Source: Agrococcus pavilionensis RW1 (GTDB lineage Bacteria > Actinomycetota > Actinomycetes > Actinomycetales > Microbacteriaceae). Taken from it: a stretch of DNA of 64,000 nucleotides. The translations under genes were made by a program, and so were the position numbers. The stretch lies in assembly GCF_000400485.1 (NCBI RefSeq), contig NZ_ASHR01000028.1, forward strand, positions 1-64,000, in the 5' to 3' direction. Below are positions 1 to 9,398 of the stretch, in pieces (position 1 is the first letter of the stretch; every line of letters starts with the position of its first letter). The notes below the pieces were generated by a model. That model saw only the letters and a program-made list of their open reading frames with translations. It did no database searches and was not told the origin of the DNA.

Positions 1-231
1 GGCCGACACGAGCCCGTCGTCGCCCAGCAGGTCGACGTCCGCGATGGCGTCGACCTCGATCCCGGCGAGGTCGATCGGCACGGATGCCGTCGCCACCACG
101 AGGTCTTGCGAGCCGACGCTGATCGTCGCGTCGGCATCCACCGCACTGGCGATGCCAGTGCCTGCGGCCCAGAGGCCGCCCGCGAGCGCTGTGGTTGCCA
201 GCGCTCGCCATGCGAGCTTGCGCATAGTCAT
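1..231 (-). CDS. Secreted protein, N-terminal part (runs off the window start)
   Basis: Only the first 77 codons are visible; the gene continues past position 1. The product starts MTMRKLAWRAL and has a classic Sec signal peptide: a basic N-terminus, an Ala/Gly/Leu core over residues 8-25 and an AlaXAla-like cleavage region near ASAVDA. The visible mature part is acidic (Asp/Val/Ala-rich, DVDLLGDDG). An AAGGG ribosome-binding site lies 4 nt before the chosen ATG; a second in-frame ATG at 225 is possible. It lies about 80 nt downstream of another secreted low-complexity gene on the same strand, so the two may be co-transcribed. No function can be assigned. Confidence 0.6.
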   Translation of the reverse strand, partial: MTMRKLAWRALATTALAGGLWAAGTGIASAVDADATISVGSQDLVVATASVPIDLAGIEVDAIADVDLLGDDGLVSA

Positions 232-310
232 CTTGCCCTTCTGATCGAGAGATCCGCCGGCCCGCTCCGGGACGGCTGCGTGCCGCGCGCAGGGCGCGGC
301 CTCGGATCGC

Positions 311-1444
311 TCAATCAGGGCTTGCGGTGTGCTCCTCCACCGGGGCATCGGGGATGCGGTCATCCGCGGCCGCGCGGAGCTCGCCCTGGGCGAGCTGCGG
401 CAGGCGGTGGCTGTCGGTGACGGCGAGCGGCTGGCTGGCGCCGGCGGCGGCAGCGCCGCTCGCTCCGCCGGCCACGACGGCCGACGGCTCGGCGCCGATG
501 GGCGCCCGGGACGCGGCCGGCTCGGCCGCGAGCGGCACGGCGGGCACGGCCTCGTCGAGCGCGGCGGCCGGCGCCGGCACGGAGGCGAGCGCATCGGCGA
601 CGAGGCGCTCGAGGGTCAAGGGTGCGCGCTCGCCGAGCGGCGCGGGGGCGGATGCGTCGGCACCCTCGAGCGCGCCGCCGAGCGCGGGTGCCTCGGCGAC
701 GATCTCGCCGGGCTGCTCGCCGACCGCGGGGCCGGCGCCCGGCGCGGGGGTGGGGCCGGCGCCGGGCGCCGGGGTCGGGACGGGAGCGGGGCTCGCGCCG
801 GGGGCGGGCGCGGTGCCGGGTTCGGGCGACGCGCCGGGCTCGGGCGACGGAGTCGGCACGACGAGGTCGACGACGGTCTCGTCGATCGCCTCGACGACGG
901 GGTCGACGATGCCCGCGACGGGGCGCTCGCCGAGCAGCTCGTCGACGACGGGGAGCTCGGCCACGGTCTCGTCGACCGCGCCGACGACGGGCGCGAGCAC
1001 CTCGCCGCGCACGCTCTCGACGAGTCGCTCGACGGGCTGCGTGACGGGCGCGAGCGGCTCGAGCACGGGCTGGAGGGCACCGGTGACGGGGGCGACGACG
1101 GGACTCGCGGCGCCGACGACCTCGCCGGGGAGGTCGACGACGGCGCCCACGACCGGGGCGACGGGGGCGACGACGGGAGCGACGAGCGCCTCGACCGGAT
1201 CGGTCACGGGCGCGAGCCCGCCGACGAGCGCGTCGACCGGCTCGGTGACGAGCCCGACGGCGCCGCCGACGAGATCGCCGACATCGCCGAGCAGGCCGGT
1301 CGTGGCGCCGCGGTCGTCGTCGACGGCGTGCGCGGCCGAGCCGCCCAGCAGCACGGAGAGGCCGATGGCACCGAGCGATGCGGCACCGGCGGCGAGGGCC
1401 AGGCGCAGCACGCGGGGCCGCGCCCCTGCTCTGCTCGCCGCCAT
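311..1444 (-). CDS. Secreted Val/Pro-rich low-complexity repeat protein
   Basis: 377 aa. Residues 1-40 form a signal peptide ending in SAAHA, followed by an acidic VDDDRG start of the mature chain. Residues of roughly 50-190 are degenerate repeats of the type APVTxPVExLV, in which Pro-Val pairs recur every 7-12 residues. Next comes a linker of Pro, Ala and Gly (PEPG, PAPG) near the middle, then an Ala-rich C-terminal half. No cell-wall sorting signal, C-terminal anchor or enzyme motif is visible. The ATG at 1444 was chosen because GAAGGGG lies 6 nt upstream; a longer frame to 1513 has no such support. Function is unknown; the composition suggests a cell-surface or wall-spanning structural protein. 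Confidence 0.65.
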   Translation of the reverse strand: MAASRAGARPRVLRLALAAGAASLGAIGLSVLLGGSAAHAVDDDRGATTGLLGDVGDLVGGAVGLVTEPVDALVGGLAPVTDPVEALVAPVVAPVAPVVGAVVDLPGEVVGAASPVVAPVTGALQPVLEPLAPVTQPVERLVESVRGEVLAPVVGAVDETVAELPVVDELLGERPVAGIVDPVVEAIDETVVDLVVPTPSPEPGASPEPGTAPAPGASPAPVPTPAPGAGPTPAPGAGPAVGEQPGEIVAEAPALGGALEGADASAPAPLGERAPLTLERLVADALASVPAPAAALDEAVPAVPLAAEPAASRAPIGAEPSAVVAGGASGAAAAGASQPLAVTDSHRLPQLAQGELRAAADDRIPDAPVEEHTASPD

Positions 1445-1543
1445 GGCTGCCCCTTCGAAGTCGTGACCTTCGGGTCTGCCCGCCACCGTACGGAACGCTT
1501 GCGCGAACGGCAAGGATTTCTCAGTGCTTTCCCAGGCGAGAGA

Positions 1544-2227
1544 TCACGCGGCGGGCAGGCGCAGCGACTGCTCCTCCTCGAGCTCGACCGCCGGTCGACC
1601 GGCGATCGGGATGCGCGCCCTCCGGGGCGCGCCGCCAGCGGCGGCCTCGACGAGCAGGCTGCCCGCGGCGATCCGTCCATCGCCGTCGGCGAGCCCTTGC
1701 CACTCGGCGCGCACGCTCCGCACGACGGTCGCCGCGTTCGGCCACTCGCCGACGACGAGCAGCGTCGAGGAGGCCTGCCGCAGCCGCGCCGCGAGCCGAG
1801 CGGCCTCGGTGGGCGTCACGCGCGCGGGCGAGGCGGCGAGCACGACCGGCATCGCCTCGGCGAGGCTCGCGACCGCGTCGAGCCACGCGCGGCCCGGCTG
1901 CGGCACGAGCGCGATGCGGTCGATCGGCACCCCGAGGTCGCGGGCCGCCTCGATGCCGAGGTCGGGCATGCCGACGATCGCGCCCCACGCGCCGGCGGGC
2001 AGCGCCGCGCCGAGGCACGCGAGCGCGAGGCTGCGCGACTGGATGCTGTGGGCGGCACCGGGGCGGAGAGTGCGGACGACCTCGTCGAGCCCCGCGGGCG
2101 CCGCGTCGTCGACCGTCGGCGCGGTCGCGGGCACGGCCTGCTGCATGCCGCGCAGCCGCTCGCGCAGCGCCTCGATCGTCGCGGTGCGCTCCTCGCCCGA
2201 GCGGCGCTCGAGCCTCGTGGACGCCAT
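1544..2227 (-). CDS. ImuA'-like SOS mutagenesis accessory protein
   Basis: 227 aa. The central segment (GAWGAIVGMPDLG, then VPQPG, then a GEWPNAATVV stretch) resembles actinobacterial ImuA' proteins, degenerate RecA-fold partners of the ImuB/DnaE2 translesion-synthesis machinery. As in mycobacterial ImuA', no Walker A P-loop is visible. The start ATG at 2227 follows GAGGGTGAGG and sits 16 nt from a perfect actinobacterial SOS box, which supports both the start and DNA-damage control. Normally imuB follows immediately; here the next gene on the strand is a secreted repeat protein, so this copy is an orphan in its neighbourhood. Family assignment is from remembered sequence pattern; SOS control is read from the DNA. 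Confidence 0.65.
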   Translation of the reverse strand: MASTRLERRSGEERTATIEALRERLRGMQQAVPATAPTVDDAAPAGLDEVVRTLRPGAAHSIQSRSLALACLGAALPAGAWGAIVGMPDLGIEAARDLGVPIDRIALVPQPGRAWLDAVASLAEAMPVVLAASPARVTPTEAARLAARLRQASSTLLVVGEWPNAATVVRSVRAEWQGLADGDGRIAAGSLLVEAAAGGAPRRARIPIAGRPAVELEEEQSLRLPAA

Positions 2228-2243
2228 CCTCACCCTCCCATTC

Positions 2244-2259
2244 TCGAACGTGTGTTCGA
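2244..2259. promoter_or_regulatory. LexA SOS box
   Basis: TCGAAC-GTGT-GTTCGA is a perfect inverted repeat with 4-nt spacing, matching the actinobacterial LexA operator TCGAAC-N4-GTTCGA. It lies 17-32 nt upstream of the ImuA'-like start on the minus strand and 94 nt upstream of the divergent PfkB kinase start, so the ImuA'-like gene is the probable target. Confidence 0.92.
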
Positions 2260-2352
2260 ACCGGTCAACCGCCTCCGGCGTGTCGGGGACCGCGCGCCGT
2301 GCCAAGATCGATCCGAGTCCGCTGAGCCCTGCGATCGCGACGAGGAGGTTGG

Positions 2353-3342
2353 ATGGCGACCGACGCTCCCCGCCCCGACGACGCATCCGACACCCTCGCA
2401 CCGACCGCCGACACCGGCCGCCCGAGCGGCGCCCACGTGCTGTGCGTCACAACGAACCCCGCGATCGACATCACCTACACGATCGACGACCTGCGGCCCG
2501 GCTCGAGCCACCGCGTGCCGACCGGCCTCGCCCGCGCGGGCGGCAAGGGCGTCAACGTCGCGCGCGTGCTGCACCAGCAGCACGGCCGCGCGGTCGTCGT
2601 CGCCCCGGTCGGCGGCCCCGTGCAGTCGCTGTTCGTGCACGAGCTCGACCGCTCCGGGATCCCGCACCGGCTCGTCGAGGTCGCCGCGCCCACGCGCCGC
2701 ACGACCGCGATCGTCACGCCCGCCGGCACCACGAACCTCAACGAGACGGGCGAGCCGATCGACCACCGCGACTGGGCGCGCGTGCTCGAGATCGTGCGCG
2801 CGGAGGCGCCCGCCGCGCGGGTCGTCGTCTCGTCGGGCTCGCTCCCGCCGCTGACGCCCGACCGCTTCTGCGCCTCCGTCGTCGACATCGCGCTCGCCGT
2901 GCGCCGCCCCGTGATCGTCGACGTCGGCGGCGAGCAGCTGCGGCACGCGATGGCCTCGGGCGCGACGGCCGTCAAGCCGAACCGGCACGAGCTCTTCGAC
3001 GCGATGGGCGGCACCGACCCGCTCGACGCCGCCCGCCGGCTCGCGGCGCTCGGCACCGGCACCGTCTTCGCGTCGCTCGACATCGAGGGGATGCTCGCGG
3101 TGCTCCCCGACGGCCGCGCGTGGCACGCCGTGCTCGACCACGTGCTCGACGGCAACCCGACCGGCGCGGGCGACGCCGCGGTCGCGGCGCTCGCCGAGGC
3201 GCTCGGCGAGGGCGCGACGCTCGAGGAGCAGCTCGCCCGCGCGACCGCGTGGTCGGCGGCCGCGGTGCTCGACGCCCAGGCAGGCTCGATCGCCGATCCC
3301 GCCGAGCTCGCCGAGCGCATCCGCATCACGCCCATCGGCTGA
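2353..3342 (+). CDS. PfkB-family carbohydrate kinase (1-phosphofructokinase/tagatose-6-P kinase type)
   Basis: 329 aa, cytoplasmic. After a non-conserved leader of about 28 residues the fold begins with VTTNPAIDITY; the N-terminal sugar-binding motif GGKGVNVARVL lies near residue 65, and the second PfkB signature with catalytic Asp, GNPTGAGDA, near residue 270. This layout belongs to the hexose-phosphate kinase branch (FruK/LacC), which phosphorylates fructose-1-phosphate or tagatose-6-phosphate with ATP. No PTS gene or sugar regulator is adjacent, so the substrate is open. Start ATG follows GAGGAGG at 6 nt. It is divergent from the ImuA'-like gene. Confidence 0.85.
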   Translation: MATDAPRPDDASDTLAPTADTGRPSGAHVLCVTTNPAIDITYTIDDLRPGSSHRVPTGLARAGGKGVNVARVLHQQHGRAVVVAPVGGPVQSLFVHELDRSGIPHRLVEVAAPTRRTTAIVTPAGTTNLNETGEPIDHRDWARVLEIVRAEAPAARVVVSSGSLPPLTPDRFCASVVDIALAVRRPVIVDVGGEQLRHAMASGATAVKPNRHELFDAMGGTDPLDAARRLAALGTGTVFASLDIEGMLAVLPDGRAWHAVLDHVLDGNPTGAGDAAVAALAEALGEGATLEEQLARATAWSAAAVLDAQAGSIADPAELAERIRITPIG

Positions 3343-3415
3343 GCGCGTCCAGCCGGCTCCGAGCGTTCATCCAACGCCCATTCGGCCCCCGGCATCGCGC
3401 TGGTACGGTGTGCCC

Positions 3416-3862
3416 ATGACGACACTGCGCCTCGAAGAGCTCAACGCCGCCAACATCGTCGCTGCCAACGGCATGACGCTCAAGCGCGGCCAGGAGGCCT
3501 TCCTCGCCGCGAACGCGCGGCTCGAGGAGTTCGTCAACACCCAGAGCGCGTGGCAGCGCGTCGTCTTCGACGGCGACGAGCCCGTCGCGTTCGTGATGGC
3601 GAACTTCGACCCCGAGGTCGACCGCGAGGAGTACCGCTCGAGCATCCTGCGCATGTACGTCGCGGGCGACGCGCAGCGCCGCGGCGTCGGCAGCTACACC
3701 GTCGAGCAGGTCGCCGAGGAGGCCAAGCGGCTCGGCTTCGAGCACCTCTTCGCGGTGTGGGAGGAGGGCGACCTCGGCCCCGGCAAGTTCTTCCAGGCGG
3801 TCGGCTTCGAGGTCATCGGCGAGAACGAGTACGGCGAGGCCATCGGCCGCAAGACGCTCTAG
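3416..3862 (+). CDS. GNAT-family N-acetyltransferase
   Basis: 148 aa, about one GNAT domain. Acetyl-CoA-binding motif A is visible as MYVAGDAQRRGVGS (RRGVGS is the pyrophosphate loop), and motif B covers GKFFQAVGFEVIGE near the C-terminus. The acceptor substrate cannot be told. The ATG at 3416 is preferred over the in-frame GTG at 3410: there is no Shine-Dalgarno sequence, but TACGGT at 3404-3409 sits where a -10 box would give a leaderless transcript beginning at or near this ATG. The alpha-amylase gene follows after 16 nt and may be read through. Confidence 0.85.
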   Translation: MTTLRLEELNAANIVAANGMTLKRGQEAFLAANARLEEFVNTQSAWQRVVFDGDEPVAFVMANFDPEVDREEYRSSILRMYVAGDAQRRGVGSYTVEQVAEEAKRLGFEHLFAVWEEGDLGPGKFFQAVGFEVIGENEYGEAIGRKTL

Positions 3863-3878
3863 CCCCCGCGAGCGCAGC

Positions 3879-5324
3879 GTGCGACGCCTGGCCGCCATCG
3901 TCGCGACCGCGGCCGTGCTCGCGGTCGCGGGCTGCGCATCCGCCCCGCCGGAGCGCCGCGACGCGGGCGTCGCGATGTTCCAGTGGACGTGGGACGCGAT
4001 CGCCGCCGAGTGCCCCGCGCTCGGCGACGCCGGCGTCGCGTGGGTGCTGACCTCGCCGCCGCAGGAGCACGTCGACGGCGCGACGGCCGCGCTGCCGGGC
4101 GCGGACGGAACCGAGTGGTGGTGGAGCTACCAGCCCGTCTCGTACGCCGTCGAGTCGCGGCTCGGCACGCGCGACGAGTTCGCCGCGATGACCGCCGCGT
4201 GCGGTGAGGCGGGCGTCGACGTCTACGCGGATGCGGTGATCAACCACATGGCGGGCGTCGAGTCGGGCTCGGGCTGGGCGGGCACCGCGTTCGAGCACTA
4301 CGAGTACCCGGGCCTTTACGGCCGCGCCGACTTCCACGACTGCAACCGCACGCCCGATGACGACATCGACGCCTACCGCGAGCCCTTCGTCATCCAGCAC
4401 TGCGAGCTCGAGAACCTCGCCGACCTCGCGACCGAGTCGGAATCGGTGCGGGCGACGATCGTCGGCTACCTCGAGGACCTGCTCTCGCTCGGGGTGACGG
4501 GCTTCCGCGTCGACGCCGCCAAGCACATCGACCCCGACGACGTCGCCGCGATCGTCGGCGCGCTGCCCGAGGGCACGCCCGTCATCAGCGAGGTCATCCG
4601 CGGCGCGGGCGAGCCGGTGCTGCCCGAGCAGTACACCGGCTTCTCGACCGTGTGGGAGTTCGGCTGGGCCGAGCGCGTCGGCGCCTTCGTGCGCGGCGGG
4701 CAGGCGCGCGCGCTCGCCGACCTCTCCCCCGCCGGTTACGGCCTGCTCGAGGAGGGCCAGCGCACCTTCGTCGCGAACCACGACACCGAGCGCAACAGCC
4801 AGACGCTCTCCTACCGCGACGGCGGCGCGTTCGCCGCGGCGACCGCCGTCATGCTCGCGAGCGACTACGGCCCGCCGACGCTCTACTCCGGCTACGCGTT
4901 CACCGACCGCGACGCGGGCCCGGTGCTCGAGGCCGACGGCTCGGTGGCGGATGCGTCGTGCGCGGCGGATGCGCGGCCAGACCCCGAGGGTGGCTGGCAG
5001 GACGGCGACTGGGTGTGCCAGCACCGCTGGCCCGGCACGCTCGAGCTCGTCTCGTGGCGCTCGCGCGTCGTCGACGCACCGGTGACCGAGCAGTCGTCGA
5101 TCGACTCGGTCTTCGTCTCGCTCCGCGGCGAGACGGCCGCGTTCGCGGTGCAGCTCGACGACGCGCCGGCCTCGGTCGAGGTGCCCGTCGGCCTGCCCGA
5201 CGGCGACTACTGCGACGTCGTCGTGCCCGATTGCGCATCCGTCGTCGAGGTCGCCGGCGGCGTCGCCGCGCTCGAGCTCGACCCGTGGCAAGCGGTCGCG
5301 CTCGACCGCTCCGCCCGCCCGTAG
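3879..5324 (+). CDS. Secreted lipoprotein alpha-amylase (GH13)
   Basis: 481 aa. Hydrolyses internal alpha-1,4 bonds of starch-type glucans at the cell surface. Residues 1-19 are a lipoprotein signal with lipobox LAVAGC (Cys19). The catalytic (beta/alpha)8 domain carries all four GH13 regions: DVYADAVINH at 114-123, GFRVDAAKHI with nucleophile Asp212, VISEVI with acid/base Glu238, and FVANHDTERN with His301/Asp302. The opening FQWTWDAIAAEC and TSPPQEH resemble the actinobacterial and animal-type alpha-amylase subgroup. No starch-binding module is seen; the C-terminal ~90 residues form the usual beta domain C. The start is GTG with a weak ribosome site, chosen because it gives a complete signal peptide. 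Confidence 0.9.
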   Translation: MRRLAAIVATAAVLAVAGCASAPPERRDAGVAMFQWTWDAIAAECPALGDAGVAWVLTSPPQEHVDGATAALPGADGTEWWWSYQPVSYAVESRLGTRDEFAAMTAACGEAGVDVYADAVINHMAGVESGSGWAGTAFEHYEYPGLYGRADFHDCNRTPDDDIDAYREPFVIQHCELENLADLATESESVRATIVGYLEDLLSLGVTGFRVDAAKHIDPDDVAAIVGALPEGTPVISEVIRGAGEPVLPEQYTGFSTVWEFGWAERVGAFVRGGQARALADLSPAGYGLLEEGQRTFVANHDTERNSQTLSYRDGGAFAAATAVMLASDYGPPTLYSGYAFTDRDAGPVLEADGSVADASCAADARPDPEGGWQDGDWVCQHRWPGTLELVSWRSRVVDAPVTEQSSIDSVFVSLRGETAAFAVQLDDAPASVEVPVGLPDGDYCDVVVPDCASVVEVAGGVAALELDPWQAVALDRSARP

Positions 5325-5331
5325 CCGCCTC

Positions 5332-5575
5332 GCTCGTCGACCCCACCCGCTCGTCGAGCAGCGGCCGCAGGCCGCGACCCCACCCGCTCGTCGAGTAGCG
5401 GCCGCAGGCCGCGTATCGAGACGCACAGTCGATTCGTCTCGATACGGCCGCTCCGCGGCCTACTCGACGAACGGGCTATGTTCCCCCGCTCGTCGAGTAG
5501 CGGCCGCAGGCCGCGTATCGAGACGCGCAGTCGGTTCGTCTCGATACGGCCGCTCCGCGGCCTACTCGACGAACG
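5332..5575. repeat. Tandem long-palindrome intergenic repeat (family 1)
   Basis: Two near-identical copies, 5387-5473 and 5489-5575, plus a left half-copy at about 5332-5378. Each copy reads CTCGTCGAGTAGCGGCCGC... and returns as its near reverse complement ending ...CTACTCGACGAACG, so each can fold into a hairpin of over 35 bp around an 11-nt loop. The copies differ mainly in the loop. They separate the alpha-amylase gene from the end of the ABC exporter operon (convergent genes). The layout resembles REP/palindromic units and could also end transcription from both sides. No ORF lies within. Confidence 0.9.
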
Positions 5576-5585
5576 AGGGTCAGCG

Positions 5586-7394
5586 CTAGACGAGCGACTC
5601 CCGCCACGCCCGGTGCAGCGACGCGAACTTCCCGCCCTGCTCGATGAGCTCGGCGGGCGAGCCGTCCTCGATGATCCGGCCGTGCTCCATCACGAGCACC
5701 CGGTCGGCGATCGCGACTGTCGAGAGCCGGTGGGCGATGATGATCGCCGTCCGGTCGGCGAGCAGGGTCGTGAGGCCCTCCTGCACGAGCCGCTCCGAGG
5801 GGATGTCGAGCGACGCGGTCGCCTCGTCGAGGATGAGCACGCGCGGGTCGGCGAGGAACGCGCGCGCGAACGAGAGCAGCTGCCGCTGGCCCGCGCTCAC
5901 GCGGCCGCCGCGCTTGTTGACGTCGGTCGCGTAGCCGTCGGGCAGCGCCTCGATGAAGCCGTGGGCGCCGACCGCGCGCGCGGCCGCCTCGATCTCCTCG
6001 TCGCTCGCGCCCGGCTTGCCGAGCGCGATGTTGTCGGCGACGGTGCCCGAGAAGAGGTACGCCTCCTGCGTCACCATCACGACCGCACGCCGCAGGTCGT
6101 CGTTCGCGAGCTCGCGCAGGTCGACGCCGTCGAGCTTCACCGCTCCCTCGGTCGGGTCGTAGAAGCGCGAGACGAGCTTCGCGAGCGTCGACTTGCCCGC
6201 GCCGGTCGTGCCGACGAGCGCGATCGTCTGGCCCGAGGGGATGTGCAGGTCGAAGTCGGGCAGCACGACCTTGCCGTTGCCGTACGCGAAGCGCACCGCG
6301 TCGAAGTCGATCTGCCCGCGCGAGGCCGGCAGCGCCTTCGGCTGCACCGGCTCCTTCACCGTCGGCTCCTCCTCGAGCACGCCCGAGATCTTCTCGAGCG
6401 CCGCCGATGCCGACTGGTAGCCGTTGAAGAACATGCCGATGCCCTGGATGGGCTGGAAGAAGTTGCGCGCGTAGAGGGCGACGCCGAGCAGCGCCCCGAT
6501 CTGCATCGAGCCCTCGACGACCCGGAGACCGCCGACGATCACGAGCGTCGCGATCGTGACCGCGCCGATCATCATGATCCCCGGCTCGTAGATGCCGAAG
6601 ATGTTGATCGTGCGGTAGTTCGCGTCGCGGTAGTCGTCGACGCGCTCGTCGAACTCGCGCTGGTTCGCGGCCTCCTTGCGGAACGCCTTCACGGCGCGGA
6701 TGCCCGTCATGGTCTCGACGAAGTGCACGATCATGCGCGCGCTCGTCGTGCGGGTCTCGCGGAAGAGCACCGTCGAGCGCACCTGGAACCAGCGGGTGAG
6801 GATGATCGCGGGGATGAGCGCGATGCCGATGATCGCGCCCGAGAGCGGATCGAGCAGCGTCATGGCGCCCGCGGTGAAGCCCATGATGAGCACGCCGCGC
6901 ACGAGCTCGTTGAGCCCCTGGTCGAGCAGGTCGCGGATCGACTCGAGGTCGCTCGTCTGCCGCGCGATGATGCGGCCCGACGTGTAGGACTCGTGGAACT
7001 CGAGGCTCAGCCGCTGCGCGTGCGCGAACAGCCGCCGGCGCAGCTCGTAGAGCACCGTCTGGCTGATGCGCGCGATGCCGACGGTGTAGAGGTACATCAG
7101 CACGCCCGCGGCGATCGCCGCGACGATGTAGACGAGCGTCGCGACCCACAGCGGCATCCAGTCGCCCTGCTCCATGATCGCCGGCAGGCCGACGTCGATG
7201 CCGTAGGCGATGAGCAGCGGCCCCGCGATGTTCGCGGCGGCCGCGATCACGACGAACAGCAGCGTCACGACGACGCGGCCGACGTGCGGCTTCAGCAGCG
7301 AGCCGAGCAGGCGCCGCGAGCGCGCTCGGATGGCCTTCGACTCGGCCTTGGTGTAGTCGGTGCGGTCCTCGCCCTGCACGCCCTGCACGCTCAT
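5586..7394 (-). CDS. ABC exporter half-transporter, consensus Walker B subunit
   Basis: 602 aa; six-helix exporter domain over roughly residues 30-325, then the ATPase domain. Walker A is GTTGAGKST, the signature is degenerate (VSAGQ instead of LSGGQ), Walker B is [12 protein letters not shown] with the catalytic Glu, and the switch His is in AHRLST. It pairs with the upstream gene as a heterodimeric exporter: the degenerate signature here complements the Asp-for-Glu Walker B there, giving one dead and one live ATP site. The start ATG overlaps the upstream stop (ATGA) and has GGAGGTG before it. Substrate unknown; lipids, peptides or drugs are typical of the family. Confidence 0.92.
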   Translation of the reverse strand: MSVQGVQGEDRTDYTKAESKAIRARSRRLLGSLLKPHVGRVVVTLLFVVIAAAANIAGPLLIAYGIDVGLPAIMEQGDWMPLWVATLVYIVAAIAAGVLMYLYTVGIARISQTVLYELRRRLFAHAQRLSLEFHESYTSGRIIARQTSDLESIRDLLDQGLNELVRGVLIMGFTAGAMTLLDPLSGAIIGIALIPAIILTRWFQVRSTVLFRETRTTSARMIVHFVETMTGIRAVKAFRKEAANQREFDERVDDYRDANYRTINIFGIYEPGIMMIGAVTIATLVIVGGLRVVEGSMQIGALLGVALYARNFFQPIQGIGMFFNGYQSASAALEKISGVLEEEPTVKEPVQPKALPASRGQIDFDAVRFAYGNGKVVLPDFDLHIPSGQTIALVGTTGAGKSTLAKLVSRFYDPTEGAVKLDGVDLRELANDDLRRAVVMVTQEAYLFSGTVADNIALGKPGASDEEIEAAARAVGAHGFIEALPDGYATDVNKRGGRVSAGQRQLLSFARAFLADPRVLILDEATASLDIPSERLVQEGLTTLLADRTAIIIAHRLSTVAIADRVLVMEHGRIIEDGSPAELIEQGGKFASLHRAWRESLV

Positions 7395-9262
7395 CGGGAC
7401 ACCTCCTCGGACTCGGCGTCGAGCTCGTCGAGGTCGATGACCTCCATTGAGCCGGTGACGGCGGCGATCGACTGGCGGTCGCGCTCGGCCTCCTCGAGGC
7501 TCGAGATCACGTAGCGGTAGTGCTCGCTGCGCGCGAGCAGCTCGGAGTGGGTGCCGACGTCGACGATCCGGCCGTCGCGCATGAGCGCGACGCGGTCGGC
7601 GAGCTGCACCGTGCTCGGGCGGTGGGCCACGATGAGGGCGGTCGTGCGCTCGAGCACGTGCCGCAGCGCATCCTCGACCTGCGCCTCCGTCTCGACGTCG
7701 AGCGCCGAGAGCGGGTCGTCGAGCACGAGCACCGCGGGGTCGGCCGCGACCGCGCGCGCGAGCGCGAGGCGCTGCCGCTGGCCGCCGGAGAGGGAGAGGC
7801 CCTCCTCGCCGATCTCGGTGTCGAGCCCGTCCGGCAGGTTGCGCGCGAAGTCGGCCTGGGCGATCGCGAGGGCGCGGTCGAGGGCCTCCTCCGACGCATC
7901 CGGCGCGCCCATGAGCACGTTGTCGCGCACCGACGCCGAGAAGAGCGTCGCGTCCTCGAACGCCATCGCGATGTGCGTGCGGAGCTCCTCGAGGGTCAGG
8001 TCGCGCACGTCGACGCCGTCGAGCAGCACGCGCCCGCCCGTGACGTCGTAGAGGCGGGTCGGCAGCGCCGTGAGCGTCGTCTTGCCCGAGCCGGTGACGC
8101 CGATGAGCGCCATCGTCTCGCCCGGCTCGATCACGAGGTCGGCGCCGTCGACGAGGTCGCGCTCGTGCGGCTGCGCGTCCTGGTAGCGGAAGTGCACGCC
8201 CTCGAACACGAGCTTGCCCTTCGGCTCGCGGATCGTCTTCGGCTCGGCCGGGTCGACGATCGTGTTCTCGCTGTCGAGGATCTCGTGGAAGCGGCGGGAT
8301 GCGTTCGACGCGTCGATGAGGAACGCGAACAGGAAGCCGATCGACTCGATGGGCCAGTTGAGCACCATCGCGACGGCGAAGAACGCGAAGAGCGTGCCGA
8401 CCGTGATCTGGCCGCTCGCCGCGAGCCAGACGCCGAGGAAGAGGCAGACCGCGTACGAGACGTACGGCACGATCGTCAGCCACATCCACAGGTTGCCGTC
8501 CATGCGGGCCTTGTCGATCTCGGTCTCGCGCAGCCGCTTCGCCTGGTCGGTGAAGCCCTCGAGCGCGTGGCGGCCGCGGCCGAAGGCCTTGAGCACGCGG
8601 ATGCCGTGGATCGACTGCTCGACGGTCGTCGCGAGGTCGCCCGCCTGGTCCTGCGCCGAGCGCGAGATCGAGAAGTAGCGGCGCTCGAAGCGCAGCGCGA
8701 CGAGCACGATGGGCGCCGAGAGCACGACGAAGACGCCGGCGAGCAGCGGGCTCCAGTAGAAGAGCACGCCGATGCCGACGACGAGCGTGATCGAGTTGAC
8801 GACGAGCAGCGGCGCGCCGAAGGCGGTGAAGCGGCGGATCATGCCGAGGTCCTGCACGGCGCGGCTGAGCAGCTGCCCCGACTGCCAGCGGTCGTGGAAC
8901 GCGACGGGGAGGGCCTGCAGCTTCGCGTAGAGCGAGCGGCGCATCGACGCCTCGACCTTCGTCGAGGGCAGCGTCACGAGCAGCCGCCGCATGTAGACGA
9001 AGAACGCCTCGCCGAGGCCGAGCGCGAGGATCGCGAGGCCGACCGGCCAGACCGCGGCGGCGTCGGCGGCGGCGAGTGGGCCGTCGACGAGCGCGCGCAT
9101 CGCGATCGGGGTCGCGAGGCTCAGCAGCGCCGAGAGCAGCGCGGCGAACGTGCCCCACAGCAGCCGCGGCAGCACCGGGCGGAGGAAGGACACGAGCCGC
9201 GAGAGCGCGCGCAGGTGGCTGACGGGCTTGGTCTCGGTCTGATCCGGAGACGTCGAGGACAT
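7391..9262 (-). CDS. ABC exporter half-transporter, degenerate Walker B subunit
   Basis: 623 aa; membrane domain over roughly residues 25-330 and a C-terminal ATPase. Walker A is GVTGSGKTT, the signature LSGGQ is intact, but Walker B reads [12 protein letters not shown], with Asp in place of the catalytic Glu, as in the non-hydrolysing site of heterodimeric exporters. The switch His is present (AHRPST). About 40 residues follow the ATPase domain, ending in an acidic tail. It is first in the two-gene operon, preceded by a 137-nt gap and a 23-codon leader ORF with its own strong ribosome site, which hints at translation-dependent control. Confidence 0.92.
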   Translation of the reverse strand: MSSTSPDQTETKPVSHLRALSRLVSFLRPVLPRLLWGTFAALLSALLSLATPIAMRALVDGPLAAADAAAVWPVGLAILALGLGEAFFVYMRRLLVTLPSTKVEASMRRSLYAKLQALPVAFHDRWQSGQLLSRAVQDLGMIRRFTAFGAPLLVVNSITLVVGIGVLFYWSPLLAGVFVVLSAPIVLVALRFERRYFSISRSAQDQAGDLATTVEQSIHGIRVLKAFGRGRHALEGFTDQAKRLRETEIDKARMDGNLWMWLTIVPYVSYAVCLFLGVWLAASGQITVGTLFAFFAVAMVLNWPIESIGFLFAFLIDASNASRRFHEILDSENTIVDPAEPKTIREPKGKLVFEGVHFRYQDAQPHERDLVDGADLVIEPGETMALIGVTGSGKTTLTALPTRLYDVTGGRVLLDGVDVRDLTLEELRTHIAMAFEDATLFSASVRDNVLMGAPDASEEALDRALAIAQADFARNLPDGLDTEIGEEGLSLSGGQRQRLALARAVAADPAVLVLDDPLSALDVETEAQVEDALRHVLERTTALIVAHRPSTVQLADRVALMRDGRIVDVGTHSELLARSEHYRYVISSLEEAERDRQSIAAVTGSMEVIDLDELDAESEEVSR

Positions 9263-9398
9263 GAGGGGATCCTTCGCGGTCGCAGGCGGGGTGGGCCGGC
9301 GATGGTGGGGCGCGACGATGGTCGCTGGGGTCGAGCGGCGTCAGCGGTCGTGACGCGAGGGCGAGCGTGGCTCGCGGCGGGCGATGCCCCGTCTGCTC

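Noticed and set aside
329-2854. Plus-strand open frame of 841 codons
   Set aside because: Arg/Gly/Asp-rich shadow of minus-strand secreted-protein and ImuA'-like genes and of the PfkB gene; no domain and no ribosome site.
5332-5575. CRISPR array at the tandem palindromes
   Set aside because: Only two units, each internally palindromic, with no unique spacers of regular length and no cas genes.
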